From Strobilurus pachycystidiatus (Eukaryota; Basidiomycota; Agaricomycetes; Agaricales; Physalacriaceae), in the NCBI GenBank assembly GCA_019915135.1, contig JAHLMK010000003.1, positions 2,728,001 to 2,792,000 of the forward strand: a DNA stretch of 64,000 nt, written 5' to 3'. This document shows, one piece after another, positions 33,226 through 43,831 of this stretch. The notes beneath the pieces are model-generated. The model saw nothing but the letters and a program-made list of their open reading frames with translations. It ran no database searches and was not told the origin of the DNA. The translations under genes were made by a program, and so were the position numbers. Positions within the stretch are counted from its first letter, which is position 1, and the number at the start of each line of letters is the position of its first letter.

Positions 33226-33520
33226 GCTGACACACTACCAGAGAATACCCCATAGAGCGTGTCAAGCACCAATAGCGGTTGCTCTCTATCTACCGGACGG
33301 ACACAGAGTTGCAGTGTTTCCATGCCCCCAGCCTGGTGCGCTCATTATCATGACTTCGGGTTCTCGGAGGCTGGCTGACACAGTGCCAGATCATACTCAG
33401 TGGTGCGCGCCAAGCACCGTTGTCGCTGTCGACAGTCCGACACCTGACGTAGTATGTATTTGCCCACCAAATCCACATCAAGTCTCACACACCACAGAAC
33501 AACTCGCGCTACGAACAGCA
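33226..33520. repeat. Direct repeat pair, 148-bp spacing
   Basis: Two copies share GCTGACACA, CCAGA, CAAGCACC and the G/T-rich end CG(C/G)TTGCTCTC-like, starting at 33226 and 33374. Confidence 0.55.
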
Positions 33521-33743
33521 GACCGCCCTTCCTCCCGAGCCCTCGTATCTGTTGACTGTGACGGCAAAGGACTCGTCGCAGAGCTCACTCATCCGCTCGT
33601 CTCTGTGCTTGCCTGTTTGGTATGTCTTAGCCCCTCCCTGCCCCGGATCGTATGAATGACCTGTGTCTCTGCATTCCCTGGCAGTACTCAGCTAAGGCTC
33701 GGCAGGAAAGTGTCTCAGTCTGGCACATCTTAGGCTTGGTCTC

Positions 33744-34015
33744 GGTGGGTCTTGTTTGCTCTGCCCAAATCTCATTATACTGATGCTGTGACTGTATCTC
33801 CTAGAGCAAGGGTACGTATGCGCAGACCGGCACAGTGGGGGCCGCAGGAAATGAGTGACAGGTTGGCAACAGTCAGTTGTGCTTGATTTTGGTGGGTCTT
33901 GCTCATCCTGCAGCGGCTTCATAGTGCTGACGCTATCTGTGTATCTCCCAGCAACGACATTTGGCGCATGCGCAGACCCGCACAGAACGCAAGAGCAACG
34001 GTGCCAGTGCCGTGT
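33744..34015. repeat. Direct repeat pair, 147-bp spacing
   Basis: Two copies start with GGTGGGTCTTG at 33744 and 33891. Both contain ATACTGATGCTGTGACTGTAT- or GTGCTGACGCTATCTGTGT-type sequence and end near ATGCGCAGACC.GCACAG. Confidence 0.7.
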
Positions 34016-34539
34016 CGGGACAGTCAGCTTTTTTGAAATCTCGCCGTCAGTCTTGCTGACGATGATCCAGGTACCAGAGGGTACCAGTTCTGGCTTCGAG
34101 AGCGTATTTTATGGCCTGTATAGCAGTATATAGGCAGCAATATATATTTTCACAATGCCATTCTCTATGTGCGCCACATTTAAATGGATGGGAATGCCGT
34201 ATCACCTGTTACAATGAATACATCTTGTGCAAATGCTCGGGCGGATGAGAGCCTAGAGGTGACCTCGGGACGCCTGGTGGACGGTTCTGAGGAATTTCAA
34301 ATGGCACTTCCCAGGGATACGCTGCTCCAAAAGGCCCACCGGACGGTTTCATTTAGGCGGCTGTCCGTTCGGCCACGAGACGCGCAGGAGTCATCCGACC
34401 GGCCTGCCTGTGTAGTGAAACACAAGCATGGCATTGGTCATCGAGCAAACGCAAACCATAGGTATCGGTACCGGACCGGTTTGTGACGGTTAGTTACCGG
34501 TAACTTACCGGTACAGGTCAACGATCGACGCTTTCCAGC

Positions 34540-34866
34540 GGCAGTGTACTGTGCGAGGAAAGGCTGACAGCCGACATTATCTGTGGTGTCTACCGAGTCG
34601 TGGATGAGCGCAATCCAGATTATCCTGCCTATGTCTCTTGGTTTCCGCGGCATGGTGGATGGCGTGCAAGTGGATTCAAAGTGGGTTTATGGACGGAAGA
34701 CAGCGAGACATGGTACCAATCTCGCGTGAGGTTATATCTGACGGGGGAGAAGGGTCCAATAAAACAGGGAGATTGGGAAAAGTCCTTGAGGCTTAACAAG
34801 GAGGCCAAGAAGGTTGCATTAGGACTGAAAATCTATTGTTGGAAGAAATTGGAAACTTACTTGTAA
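34540..34866 (+). CDS. Hypothetical protein, 3' part
   Basis: An open plus-strand frame reads EERLTADIICGVYRVVDERN, SWFPRHGGWRASGFKVGLW and WYQSRVRLYLTGEKGPIKQ, and ends LKIYCWKKLETYL at a TAA at 34864-34866. The amino-acid mix is that of a globular protein with many Trp. The 5' end is unclear and I do not recognise the family. Confidence 0.4.
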   Translation, partial: GSVLCEERLTADIICGVYRVVDERNPDYPAYVSWFPRHGGWRASGFKVGLWTEDSETWYQSRVRLYLTGEKGPIKQGDWEKSLRLNKEAKKVALGLKIYCWKKLETYL

Positions 34867-35068
34867 CAACACCAAGAAATCATGTAACAATGTGTGTGCT
34901 GGTCTCAAAGAATTGGTTTGTATTAGGCATAACAGCTTGATTGTGAGGTCGGATAAGTACAATCTGTCGGCGGCTCAATGAGTCTGCTCGGGGAAGCCTG
35001 GATCCGTCGTAAGGGCCATTGAAAGAGCCGGCAGGATGGGATGACCATGCTGGCAGATGTGGACCTCG

Positions 35069-35114
35069 CGCTAGCGCCCACAATACATGCCGCCGGCAAT
35101 TGTGGGCGCTAGCG
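35069..35114. repeat. Perfect 16-bp hairpin upstream of the 35161 gene
   Basis: CGCTAGCGCCCACAAT (35069-35084) pairs with ATTGTGGGCGCTAGCG (35099-35114) around a 14-base loop. The next gene starts 47 bp downstream. Confidence 0.9.
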
Positions 35115-35160
35115 GGCGGAGTAAGTTTTACTGATCAGCTTAATACACTCACTCAGTAAA

Positions 35161-36018
35161 ATGTCGTACCCATGTACTGACCACAACAAGCCCTACGTCT
35201 CTCCTGCTCGACCGACTGTGACTCGGGGTACCTATCGAGCACCAGGTACTATGACTGGTCCGACCCGCCGTCTTGCTGCCATGACCGCCAGTGGGATACC
35301 TAGGGCCATCCCAGAACCGTCCGAGGGTGAAGTGGCAGAAGAGTCCTTGCACTCCTTGATTGAAAGGCTATCAGTGCTCCATGAGAGACTCTCTGTACTC
35401 TTCCCAAAAGGTGAGAGATCTGAATTGCACTGTCACTGCCGACTGACCTCTCTAGGAAAATCCATCACCAAATCCGATGCGCCCGAACCTGACGACATGG
35501 ATTCTGGGGAAGATGATGAGTCTGGGGAACATGCTGGCTCTAAACCCAGCGCGCAGAAACTAGACCCGGAGCTAGTCAAGTGGATGGAGGAGACAGGGAG
35601 GGGCGAGAGCAGATGGAGGACCTGTTTCCATGCACTGGGGGTGGATTGTCCAGTGAAATTGCGTTTTCTAGCACAGGGTGAGTACGCACTTCCTCCTCAT
35701 GTTTTCTGACTGACCATGTGTGGCGCAGTTTTGATTGAAGGAGAAGACGTCGACGGTCCGATCACTGAAGCTGTTTGGAATGTCTTCATAAAGGCCTTCC
35801 CAACCCTGGACAATCCCCACCAAGAGTACAAACTGAGGAAAGACCTGCGGGACCTGCTGCGCGACGATGAACTGTTGTTCGAACGCATGCAAGAGGAGGC
35901 AGAGGACGCGGAGGAGGAGGAGGAGAAGCACCACAAGGAAGTTCAAGAGCACTCCCTCAAGAGACGTGCTTTGCCAAGCCCTCCTCACCACAGCCGAGCG
36001 ATGAAAAAGTCAAAGTAA
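35161..36018 (+). CDS. Hypothetical acidic/coiled protein, three exons
   Basis: The start is ATG at 35161 (MSYPCTDHNKPYVSPARPTV). Exon 1 ends at a GTGAGA donor near 35411; the intron ends TCTCTAG near 35455. Exon 2 runs to a GTGAGTAC donor near 35680, and exon 3 starts at about 35729 (VLIEGEDVDGPITEAVWNVF) and ends at a TAA at 36016-36018. All phases join without stops, which supports a real gene. The middle has an acidic block (DDMDSGEDDESGEH) and WMEETGRGESRWRTCFHALG. The C-terminal third is helical, strongly Glu-rich (EEAEDAEEEEEKHHKE) and ends basic (MKKSK). No known domain is recognised, and no damage is visible. The perfect hairpin at 35069-35114 lies in its presumed promoter. Confidence 0.6.
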
Positions 36019-36339
36019 TATTAGCATATTGGGAAATAGATTACTTATGAAATAAGACAACAGCAACGTTGATGCCGGTCATTCAGAGTGATTAAGTTGC
36101 ATGTATAAGTACATGGATTCAAGCAATGGCAACTTGAATTATCACCGACAACATCTAAGGAAGCTGCGGGCAGATTTTGTGGAGGCGCCAGCACTCACGG
36201 TGTTTCCGGCAGCATATTCATCAGGAACGCTGGCAAGTGTGGACGGGTCGGTGAGCATTTTCAAGAGTGTAGGAGAGGAGTGTCATTATTCACAAGAGAG
36301 AGAGAAGAAAAATTGGCAGGCGGCTAAGATAGACTGTAG

Positions 36340-37640
36340 AGGTTACGAATGGAAGAAATATCAGATTTCGATAATTCGTTTTGTGTATGCAACTTCTGCA
36401 ACGCGAAACTTTGTCGATCTCCATTAGGAAGGTGGACCCTGATAATCCAGATACTCAAAATCATTCTCATTCCATTATCTTTGCTTGTACGGTTCTGATA
36501 TCTTGGAGCACAAAATATATTCAATACTGTTAGAGGTATGTCCTTTTCCCTGACTGTGTAGCGTCTTTTGTCGTGACGCAGGATGCCCGGTGTCCGGACC
36601 GATCACCGAAGGTGGATTTCCGTGAAGTCCAAGTTCTGAGCGAGCTTTTCTTATTAGGCTTATTCTACTGTTTAACTCTTTGGACATGTTGAGTATCACT
36701 CTAATGATGTATCAGTCCCTTTGTATTGTCATGATTGCGCTGTTTTTAGATTTTCGGTTTTCTATCCTGCTGAATAGTGTCAATAAATAAATCGGCCGCG
36801 CGACACACTAAATAGATGTCAAAATGATTCTGTTATCGATAGAGTGACCTGCCGCGCGCGCGACACAGAGAGACTTACGTTCGACACCCAAAATTCAGAT
36901 CATTCCGCGCGCGCCGACAGAGTCCCAGTCAGGTACTGAGAAGGAAATGTACCGTTAATGGGCTATCTGAGCAATTATAGGCAGAATCAGGCTTCCGACC
37001 TCCCAAGTCAGCGGCCGATGCTGAGGCGCTGTGACTGAGACGTATGGCGGGATTGTGGCGGGAGCCTTCGCATCATTTACCAAACAGGGCGTAGAGCGAT
37101 CAACTCGGGTCCAAGAGTCGGTCCGCGAAGCGCCGGCCATCCGCCCATGCTCGCCCGCTACTTCTAACATTGGCCATTCCCCGCCCCGCCCCAGTGGGCC
37201 AGTGGCACCCATCAACGCCGCCTGTCTGCCCTTCTTGGTAAAATTATTGTCAAGCTCATGGGATTGGGGCCCTCGGGGCCTTCTGTTCAGCTTGATTACA
37301 GTACTAGTATTATCTTGGCTGCTTTACCGCCCACTGGTGTGTCCCGACCTGCTTTACGCCACGAGCTCGACCATGTTCCTGATGACTAATCATACTTTGT
37401 TCCTTTGGGTGTTGAAAATCGTGTCCCTCTTCTGGCGCGCGCGGAATGATTTGACTTTCGGGTGTCGAAACTTGACTCTCTCTGTCGCGCGCGCGCGGCA
37501 ATTCATGTTTTTACACGAATTCTCTATGTCGCGCGGCTGAATCATTTATTGACACTTTTCAGCAGGATAGTTTTCAGTGATTCTGGGTGAGCCCTCGATC
37601 GAGCTTGTGCTTGCCTTCCGCCCACCACGATCATTCCAGA
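36340..37640. repeat. Dispersed repeat R, copy A (interrupted)
   Basis: From GAATGGAAGAAATATCAGAT (about 36349) the sequence matches 57310-57930 for about 400 bp. Shared words include AGGAAGGTGGACCCTGA, CTCAAAATCATTCTCATTCC and CCGGTGT.CGGACCGAT.ACCGAA. The match is broken at 36762 by an 809-bp element and resumes at 37571 with a stretch ending CCCTCGATCGAGCTTG. Confidence 0.8.
36762..37570. mobile_element. 809-bp element with long GC-rich terminal inverted repeats
   Basis: Its ends are CTATCCTGCTGAATAGTGTC and the reverse complement of CTATCCTGCTGAAAAGTGTC. The inverted repeat extends about 160 bp through TCAATAAAT, GCCGCGCGACA, GCCGCGCGCGCGACA, GTTCGACACCC and ATCATTCCGCGCGCGCC. TTTT flanks both sides. 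The interior (about 480 bp) has only short frames, so it is non-autonomous. Copy B of repeat R at 57.9 kb lacks the insertion and serves as the empty site. The long TIRs would fit a Mutator-like element, but the 4-bp flank does not settle the superfamily. Confidence 0.85.
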
Positions 37641-37986
37641 GTGCAATCGCTCCGTTACCCGCAGCACAGTACTGCCTTGGCAAACACCCAGACCTTGAAC
37701 GCGACACCCACCACAGGTTGACGGCTGCAAAGAGACCGTTGGAGACGGGAGAGAGGCAACAGAGCAGGGCGACCGCTCCGCGCCCAAGAGACGGAGTGCG
37801 GTGCCATTTCACAGTGCGTTGCACTGTCCCATCACACTCTGTGCTTTCCTTACTCAATTCTTAGACCTCCTTACGTCCGCAAGACTCCACCATAACGACG
37901 CTGAGCCGCACCAAGCACAACGGGAGCGCGCCGTCGGAGCCCGCTCTCTCCGCAACTGCATCTCCTCCGTGCGCTCTGTACGCGCT

Positions 37987-38307
37987 ATGTCGTTTATTGC
38001 ACAGGCGCTACCGCTGGATCCTCCCGCTGCAGACAAAGAAGTGCGGATATTCGAAGAGCAAATCACATCGATGGAGGCCTTCTTCTCTAGTCTCGATTCA
38101 CTGGCATTGAGCGACCATACTCTGCTGCCTCTGTCGCGCTCAAGCAAGGCTCCCTTCGTTGTCTCCCTTCCATCCACTCTTCTGGCTGACAAGCTCTTTG
38201 GCATCCTCAGCCGTGCTGCAGAGGCGCAGAAGCCAGCGCATATCATGGGCCATTCATTCTGTTCAGATGACCCAGATAGCGAGACACCAAGAGGTTGTTA
38301 TATCTAG
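37987..38307 (+). CDS. Small hypothetical protein
   Basis: ATG at 37987 (MSFIAQALPLDPPAADKEVR) opens 106 codons with a globular composition (FEEQITSMEAFFSSLDSLAL, STLLADKLFGILSRAAEAQK), ending at a TAG at 38305-38307. The frame is open upstream as well. No domain is recognised. It could be the first exon of a longer gene whose rest is lost. Confidence 0.4.
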   Translation: MSFIAQALPLDPPAADKEVRIFEEQITSMEAFFSSLDSLALSDHTLLPLSRSSKAPFVVSLPSTLLADKLFGILSRAAEAQKPAHIMGHSFCSDDPDSETPRGCYI

Positions 38308-39218
38308 CGTCTTGACGACTGCAAACAATGAAATTTGTCCAGACCTTGGGTACGACGTCCTCCTGATCGCACGCATGATGTTCGGTTCTGACTAGACTTG
38401 CAGCGACTACCCGTAAACCACAGTCCCCAATCAAGAACAGCCGGACGCAGGCCCATCCCGCCTCGCCGTTTGATGCTTGCCAACCTCCCTCCAGAACCCT
38501 TCCTTCAGAATTTGAAGTTCTAGCGCTAGCGAGCAGTCGCTGGTGAGATGTGAAATCTGGTCTTTACAACCACGACTGAGATGGTCAACGACAACCGGTA
38601 CTAGCACGTACGAGGACCAACAATGATGACGGCCGAGGACGGGCACGGACGTTAGACGAACACTACGGCTGGGGACAAGCACAATGACCGCAAACAAGAC
38701 TCGGATGAACAGGCATGATGATCACAACAAACGATGATAGATGACAAACACGACTTTCGAGGAAGCGCGACTCCCGAGGACGAGGATTTCGGCTGGAGAT
38801 GAGCACGTCCGCCGGGACAACTACGACGCAGTCCGACCAATCGAGCTCAGCAGCTCGGCTCGACAGTGACTCTTGTGCGGCGGTGTCCGTGCAGCAATGT
38901 ATGAGATGACCGCGCCATTCCCTCGCATCACCAGCAATCAAACGGTCGTGGTCTTGATTTTTGGAGCCGGTCAGTCGTTTATTGGGGCTGGCTCAACGCA
39001 AACTGACCCACTGGCTATAGAGGCGCGGCACCAACGGACCATTCCGTCTGACTGTAAGAGTGTAACTTGCAACCTAGCATCCGTTGTCTTTTTGCAAGCA
39101 TTTCCCATAGTCTCATGTTATAGATTTCTGTAGCAATTTATCATCACGATTGTTTGACTGTTCTACATCTGTTGTGAGTATATCTGGGTGTTTTGTGCCG
39201 AGGACATATGCACATGAT
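38308..39218. other. No recognisable gene
   Basis: An imperfect A/C/G-rich stretch at 38610-38830 with recurring ACGA and GACAAGCAC words is all that stands out. Confidence 0.4.
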
Positions 39219-39297
39219 GCACCGCACTTAAGAGCTGCACCGCACTTAAGAGCTGCACCGCACTTAAGAGCTGCACCGCACTTAAGAGCTGCACCGC
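39219..39297. repeat. 18-bp minisatellite, 4.4 perfect units
   Basis: GCACCGCACTTAAGAGCT repeats without change at 39219, 39237, 39255 and 39273, followed by GCACCGC. Confidence 0.97.
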
Positions 39298-39809
39298 GAC
39301 TCCGCGAGCTGGTGTAGCATGCTACTAGTGGCCCAGCGGGCTACATGATGCTCAAGTTCGAAGGACATGTCAAGTACGCCTGCGCATGGCCAAATGTGGG
39401 TGTGCACCCCCGAGAATGGGTGTGCACGCTCCGTGGATGTGGTCTAAGTTGTCTCTACTCGCCGAGGACATACGTGGACACAAAGTCTTCTGGAGTAGTG
39501 ACCGTACGTTGGAGCGATCTCTCTTTGGATGATAAGCTGACAAGGAAGGACAGTACCTCGGACTAAAGAAGGTTACATAGTCTTAGCTCGTCATGCCTCT
39601 TGACCGCGTGTGGCTGGATACGTGCTATCAGTGTGTACCATGCTAGAGGGGTTGTTGCTGGATAACAACCTCAATGGGCGCGACATAGGGCAGAGCTAGA
39701 ACGTTGCTAAATTGTGCGTAGCTCAATTGTGACAAACATGCATAGAATCTGCTCCCTGTCCATTCGTACCCGGCCGGCGTCATCATAGCAGACACTGAGC
39801 AACGGCTCA
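39298..39809. other. No recognisable gene
   Basis: Only short frames are seen. The word GGTGTGCAC recurs twice near 39400-39425. Confidence 0.4.
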
Positions 39810-41738
39810 TCAGTACACGTACATTTCTGAGATGGCTAAGTTGAAGTAAAAGTAGGGCGTCGGGTCTCGCGCAGCATTTTTGTCCCCATCCAGATCTTCT
39901 TTCTCATCCTCGTCTTCCTCACACTGATGTTTGGTGGCCAGCACCTTCTGGTCGTCGACCTCTGCTTTGATGATGTGCCACTCCTGCTTGATCGCGGTCC
40001 CCGCCTTTACTCGATCGTTATCCTGCTCGTTTGTGCCCTCTCTACCAGCCTGCTCTTCCAGCCTGATCTTGACCATCTCACTGGTTATCGCAGCCCAGAC
40101 GCCTAGTGTGAATATGAGTCCAGCGAGTGAAATCGGATGTGTCATGCTAGCTCACATTGACTCCTCTTGAGACTGGTGGCAAGTGAGTTCACCTTCGCTA
40201 TGAGAGAATGTCAGAGGAAGTTCTACTTGGGTAGCATGAGAAAATAGCGCACCATTGGCGTCGTCCAACGTCTTGTTTGCAATGGCACGAGACCTATGCA
40301 TTTCCTGCTCGAGGTAGGCAACATCTTGCTGAAACTTCTCCTTCAAGCCTGAGTAGCGTCATGCTAAATTCAAGTATGTGCAAGGGCTACATCAAAGAGC
40401 TTGCCTTGAGACTTAAGGAGTTCCTTCTCCAATCGACTGGTCTTGACTAATAATGAACGGAGTGGTTGATCAGAGGTGAGTCGTGAACATAACAAGGGCA
40501 AACTCACGATTGGCTGCCTCGAGTTTGGCAATGGTGACACCTTTGGAAGTTCGGCACAAGAGACACTCTGCAAGAAAAGTTCTCACCAACGGCGCTCTCG
40601 TGTTTTGCCTTTGTCGCATCTAGCTCTAGTCTTGACGATTTTGAAAGTTCTTGTATAAGTAAGGTTAGTATGTTTAATGAAAACGCGTAGGATGGACAGT
40701 GCCATTTCCAATTCATTCGTCAAGACTTGAACCTGGTCCGTGGATTGCTTGAGGTCAGTACGCAGGGAATCAACATTGCGTTGCAAACCTGAGTTGTCGC
40801 CTAGGTCACAAGTTGATCAATTGGCAGGAAGGAGACGGCGCACGACGACATACCGTTTAATACTTGCACTCGGGTGCAAAGGTCTTGAAGGGTGGCTAAA
40901 GATCATACTTGAGTGTGGGAGGCATACAGCAAGGATGAACCCAGTAGAACCTGCAAGCTCTTCAGAACTTTCCGCTTCAGAACTTCCCGCCTCAAGCACG
41001 GCAAGCCGCCTCTCCAGTTGGGCCAAGGTTGTCGCTGGGACCTCTGATGCGCGACTGGCATGTCCGGCAGAGAAGAGGGAGGGTTGGCGAGAGTCAGGGG
41101 GTGGAGGTGCATCGGAGCGAAGTGCGCGTGGAGAGGTAGCTGCGCCGGGCCTGGAGGGTCGACGTCCGGTAGAAGAACGAGGAGAAGGATCTTTTGACCC
41201 TCTGGGTCGAGCTGGCGGACCGCTGGAGGTGGTGGAGATGCATTGACTGATCTTTGGTCGCTTTGCAGCAGGTGGAGGGTTGGTATCTGTCAGGTTTGCA
41301 TTGAGTGGGTTGGGACGTCAGTGAGGAAGAAGTGATAAGCGTCTGCACACCATTGTCCGAATTTTTCTCCTCCAACGAATCCTCTTCGAGGTCGCTCTGG
41401 TCCGGGCCGACGCTGCGCTTGCGCTTCTTCGACGAAGACGAAGAGGTCCTGGTAGCGGGCTTAGGGAGTTGCTGTGCATAAAGCGCGAATTCTTCTTGCG
41501 TGATGGTGACTTCGGCGTGCTTCTTGCGAACAGCCGACAACAGCTCATCTTTGTCGAGCGAACATCGTGCGGGGCCTTCGCGGCACTCAGGCGTATCGCA
41601 CCGGGCTCGGGCTTTCATACTGCGCATTCGAGTTTGTGCGCAGCACAAAAGTTGCAGGGGTCCTGTTTGAGCAAAAGCAAGAGGCGCTAGGGAAGAGACA
41701 ACACTTACACGCTCGGGATTCTGTTTGACCCACTTCAT
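39810..41738 (-). CDS. Hypothetical protein: Cys cluster, basic linker, long coiled coil
   Basis: A plausible start is ATG at 41736-41738 (MKWVKQNPER). A GTAAGT intron follows, then a cysteine-rich piece (CNFCAAHKLECA; CREGPARC after a short possible intron). A Ser/Lys linker with the nuclear-signal-like SSSKKRKRS and an acidic block (DQSDLEEDSLEEKNSDN) comes next. The remaining exons, down to the stop at 39810, are heptad-like: VQVLTNELEMALS, KTSRLEKELLKSQGKL, KFQQDVAYLEQEMHRSRAIA and TSEMVKIRLEEQAGREGTNE. The protein may be nuclear and self-associating; both points are inferred from composition. It resembles agaricomycete lineage-specific Cys/coiled-coil proteins, but I cannot name a family. 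Exon borders in the middle are uncertain. Confidence 0.5.
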
Positions 41739-41926
41739 ACCACAGCGGAATTTGGCGTTTAAGATACCGGAGGGGGCCCGCCCGCCCGGGGGGTTACTAA
41801 GTACTTCAGTCTTCGCCAGTGGCCACCTGGTGGCCACCCTAGTGCTAAGTGTAGTAGTGTACCTTGATTCCTTGAACCTTCATTGTAACTTGTTCAAAGA
41901 CAAAAACATCATTCAAAGTCATCAAC

Positions 41927-42022
41927 AGACCGCATCCGGGTTCGAACCGAAAGCTCCGAGAATAAATACCTTGTGCATTGGTGGATATATTCTCGGTGTG
42001 CTACCAATTACACCACACGGTC
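41927..42022 (-). tRNA. tRNA-like gene, probably with intron; isotype not assigned
   Basis: On the minus strand GACCGTG and TGCGGTC pair as the acceptor (with wobbles), TGGTGTAATTGG fits an A box and D arm, and CGGTTCGAACC is a perfect B box/T loop. The anticodon stem CCGAG/CTCGG encloses 31 nt instead of 7, which fits an intron of about 24 nt. The loop start lacks the usual T33 in the simplest folding, so the anticodon cannot be read and it may be a pseudogene. The D arm resembles Gln/Glu tRNAs. Confidence 0.65.
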
Positions 42023-42247
42023 TTTGCCTTTTTATTGCATGGTACATACTAGTTCATTGACAGGATGCGACTCACCTAAGATTTGTATTCAGAGAGAGCA
42101 TTGAGGCAACAGTCGCAGCGATTCATTTGGCAACATCATTGACGGAATGGCAATGTCCTTACGACCCTTGGTGAGGTCAAGAACTCTACTACATGTCCCT
42201 TCTCAGATTAGAGAACGAATGAAGGAGATTGAATACCCCGCCAAACC

Positions 42248-42663
42248 AGGCCCCCGGACGCTCCCACCTAGGTTTGTCGCTTCTTGTCAGATTTCTGGGG
42301 GCGAAAAATCGATTTTCAGTGTCGCTTGTTGTCAGATTTGACGCTTCCAGAGCCGAATCCTTGTCGCCGTTGTCAGATTTGAGGTGCCACAGGTGAAAGT
42401 GAGTAGCTGGCGAGAGACAACTGCAAGGTTTCGGCTACAAGGTCCGATTGAGGTCGAAACAATTCTATCACGCTCAGAATCAGCGAAACAGCGCCCCAGG
42501 AAGCTTGCAAGGTGTCTCGAAGCTATTCGGGAAGCTCCGAAATGTCACAAAAAGTGACAGTCACTGTCGCCCTTGTCAGATTTTCTGTCAAAACCTTGTC
42601 AGATTTCTGACCGAAATCAGTCAGATTTTGGCGACAAACCTAGGCGGGAGCGTCCGGGGGCCT
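42248..42663. mobile_element. 416-bp TIR element with ACC target duplication
   Basis: The ends are AGGCCCCCGGACGCTCCC and its inverted partner GGGAGCGTCCGGGGGCCT. The inverted repeat continues through CCTAGGTTTGTCGC to about 33 bp. ACC lies on both sides (42245-42247, 42664-42666). TTGTCAGATTT and close variants occur three times near the left end and three times near the right end, all in the same orientation. There is no coding capacity. A 3-bp duplication fits CACTA/Plavaka-like or Harbinger-like enzymes; the actual mobiliser is unknown. Confidence 0.9.
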
Positions 42664-43831
42664 ACCGCCTGACTCACCACTGATTGCTGGCGTACTACCG
42701 GGAGATCTAGACTTGGTTTCGAATACACTAGATGGATCCGGGAACTTCGTCACCGCATCCGACACATTCAAGGAGGTTCCACAATCCTATTTTCCGAACC
42801 TCGATGCGCACGAAAACCGTTCAAATGTACCCAAGTGGTTATCGTATCGACTCATTATGTCAAAGGCGTACTACGTCCGAACTTCCCGCTCAGCACCAAG
42901 TCGACTGTGTCGAGAGGAGCCTCCGGTGTCGGCTGAATAGCTCAAAGCGGAGTTGAGAACTGCTCTTGTAAAGCTCTGAAAGCAGCGATATCGCCGGCAC
43001 GTCCGTGGAGAATGATGAGTGGCGTTCCGCTTCCGATGTTGCAGCCGATTAAGAAACGATGGGCCACATCGACTTGTCGTGATGTTCAACACAAAAAACG
43101 TCAAGTCATCGCAATGCATACTGTAGCTTATAATGTCAGGCCTATGTCAGGAAGGACCTTGTGAGATCGCCCTACCCTCGCAAGAATCTTACGCTGAACG
43201 GCGATCGGTGTAAGGCCCTGGCTATGATCGATGACCATAATAAGGGCTCAAATGCATAACATACCTTTCAAGGGTATTGGATTACCAGAGATTGCATGTT
43301 ACTCGGATAGTAAGACACTTTCGAGACCTAGAATAAGGACACAGCGAGGTCATATTGTGGCGAACGCGTGACCCACACATGGTACGCACACGGCAATACC
43401 CGGAACGGGCCGGGCTGTGTTTGTTTTAACTTTTCAATGACACATCAAACAGCGGGACGTTGTTTGCTTTCCCCATCACTCTGGCGGCTGCTCTGGCGTC
43501 TAGCACGTTTCACCCAGGTACTCTTTACGCAGATTTGCTCCCTTTCCTTGCCAGCAAATCCTTCATACTATCATACTTGTTCAACATGGACTGCATCATC
43601 CTCATACCTTCTGCTGGCTTCAGTCTGCGTCACGGCCGCACTCGACAGCCGCCCTCGACACGTCTGGCGCTCCCAACCGTCCTATGGCCCCTGTCCTGGT
43701 CTCTGGTTCGCTGCTATCCATGAACCACCCCGCGACAGTGCCACTGAAATGGGCAGTCCACACAATTCGGACCATAGTCGGACCAACACTCGTCCTTTTC
43801 TCACAGAATGCGTGAGAGACTGAGGTCATAC

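Larger units (their letters stand above)
32375..34539. other. No intact gene; paired repeats
   Basis: No recognisable protein. Two pairs of direct repeats are present: GCTGACACA(C/G)T.CCAGA..ATAC at 33226 and 33374, and GGTGGGTCTTG...GCGCAGACC(G/C)GCACAG at 33744 and 33891. Exon-like pieces with splice borders occur within the second pair. The word ACCGGT(A) is clustered at 34460-34515. Confidence 0.5.

Noticed and set aside
39219..39297. Telomere- or CRISPR-like repeat
   Set aside because: The 18-bp unit has no telomere motif and no spacers; it is a minisatellite.
40740..41246. Plus-strand 168-codon Ala/Glu-rich frame
   Set aside because: It is the shadow of the minus-strand coiled-coil gene; its low-complexity composition explains its length.
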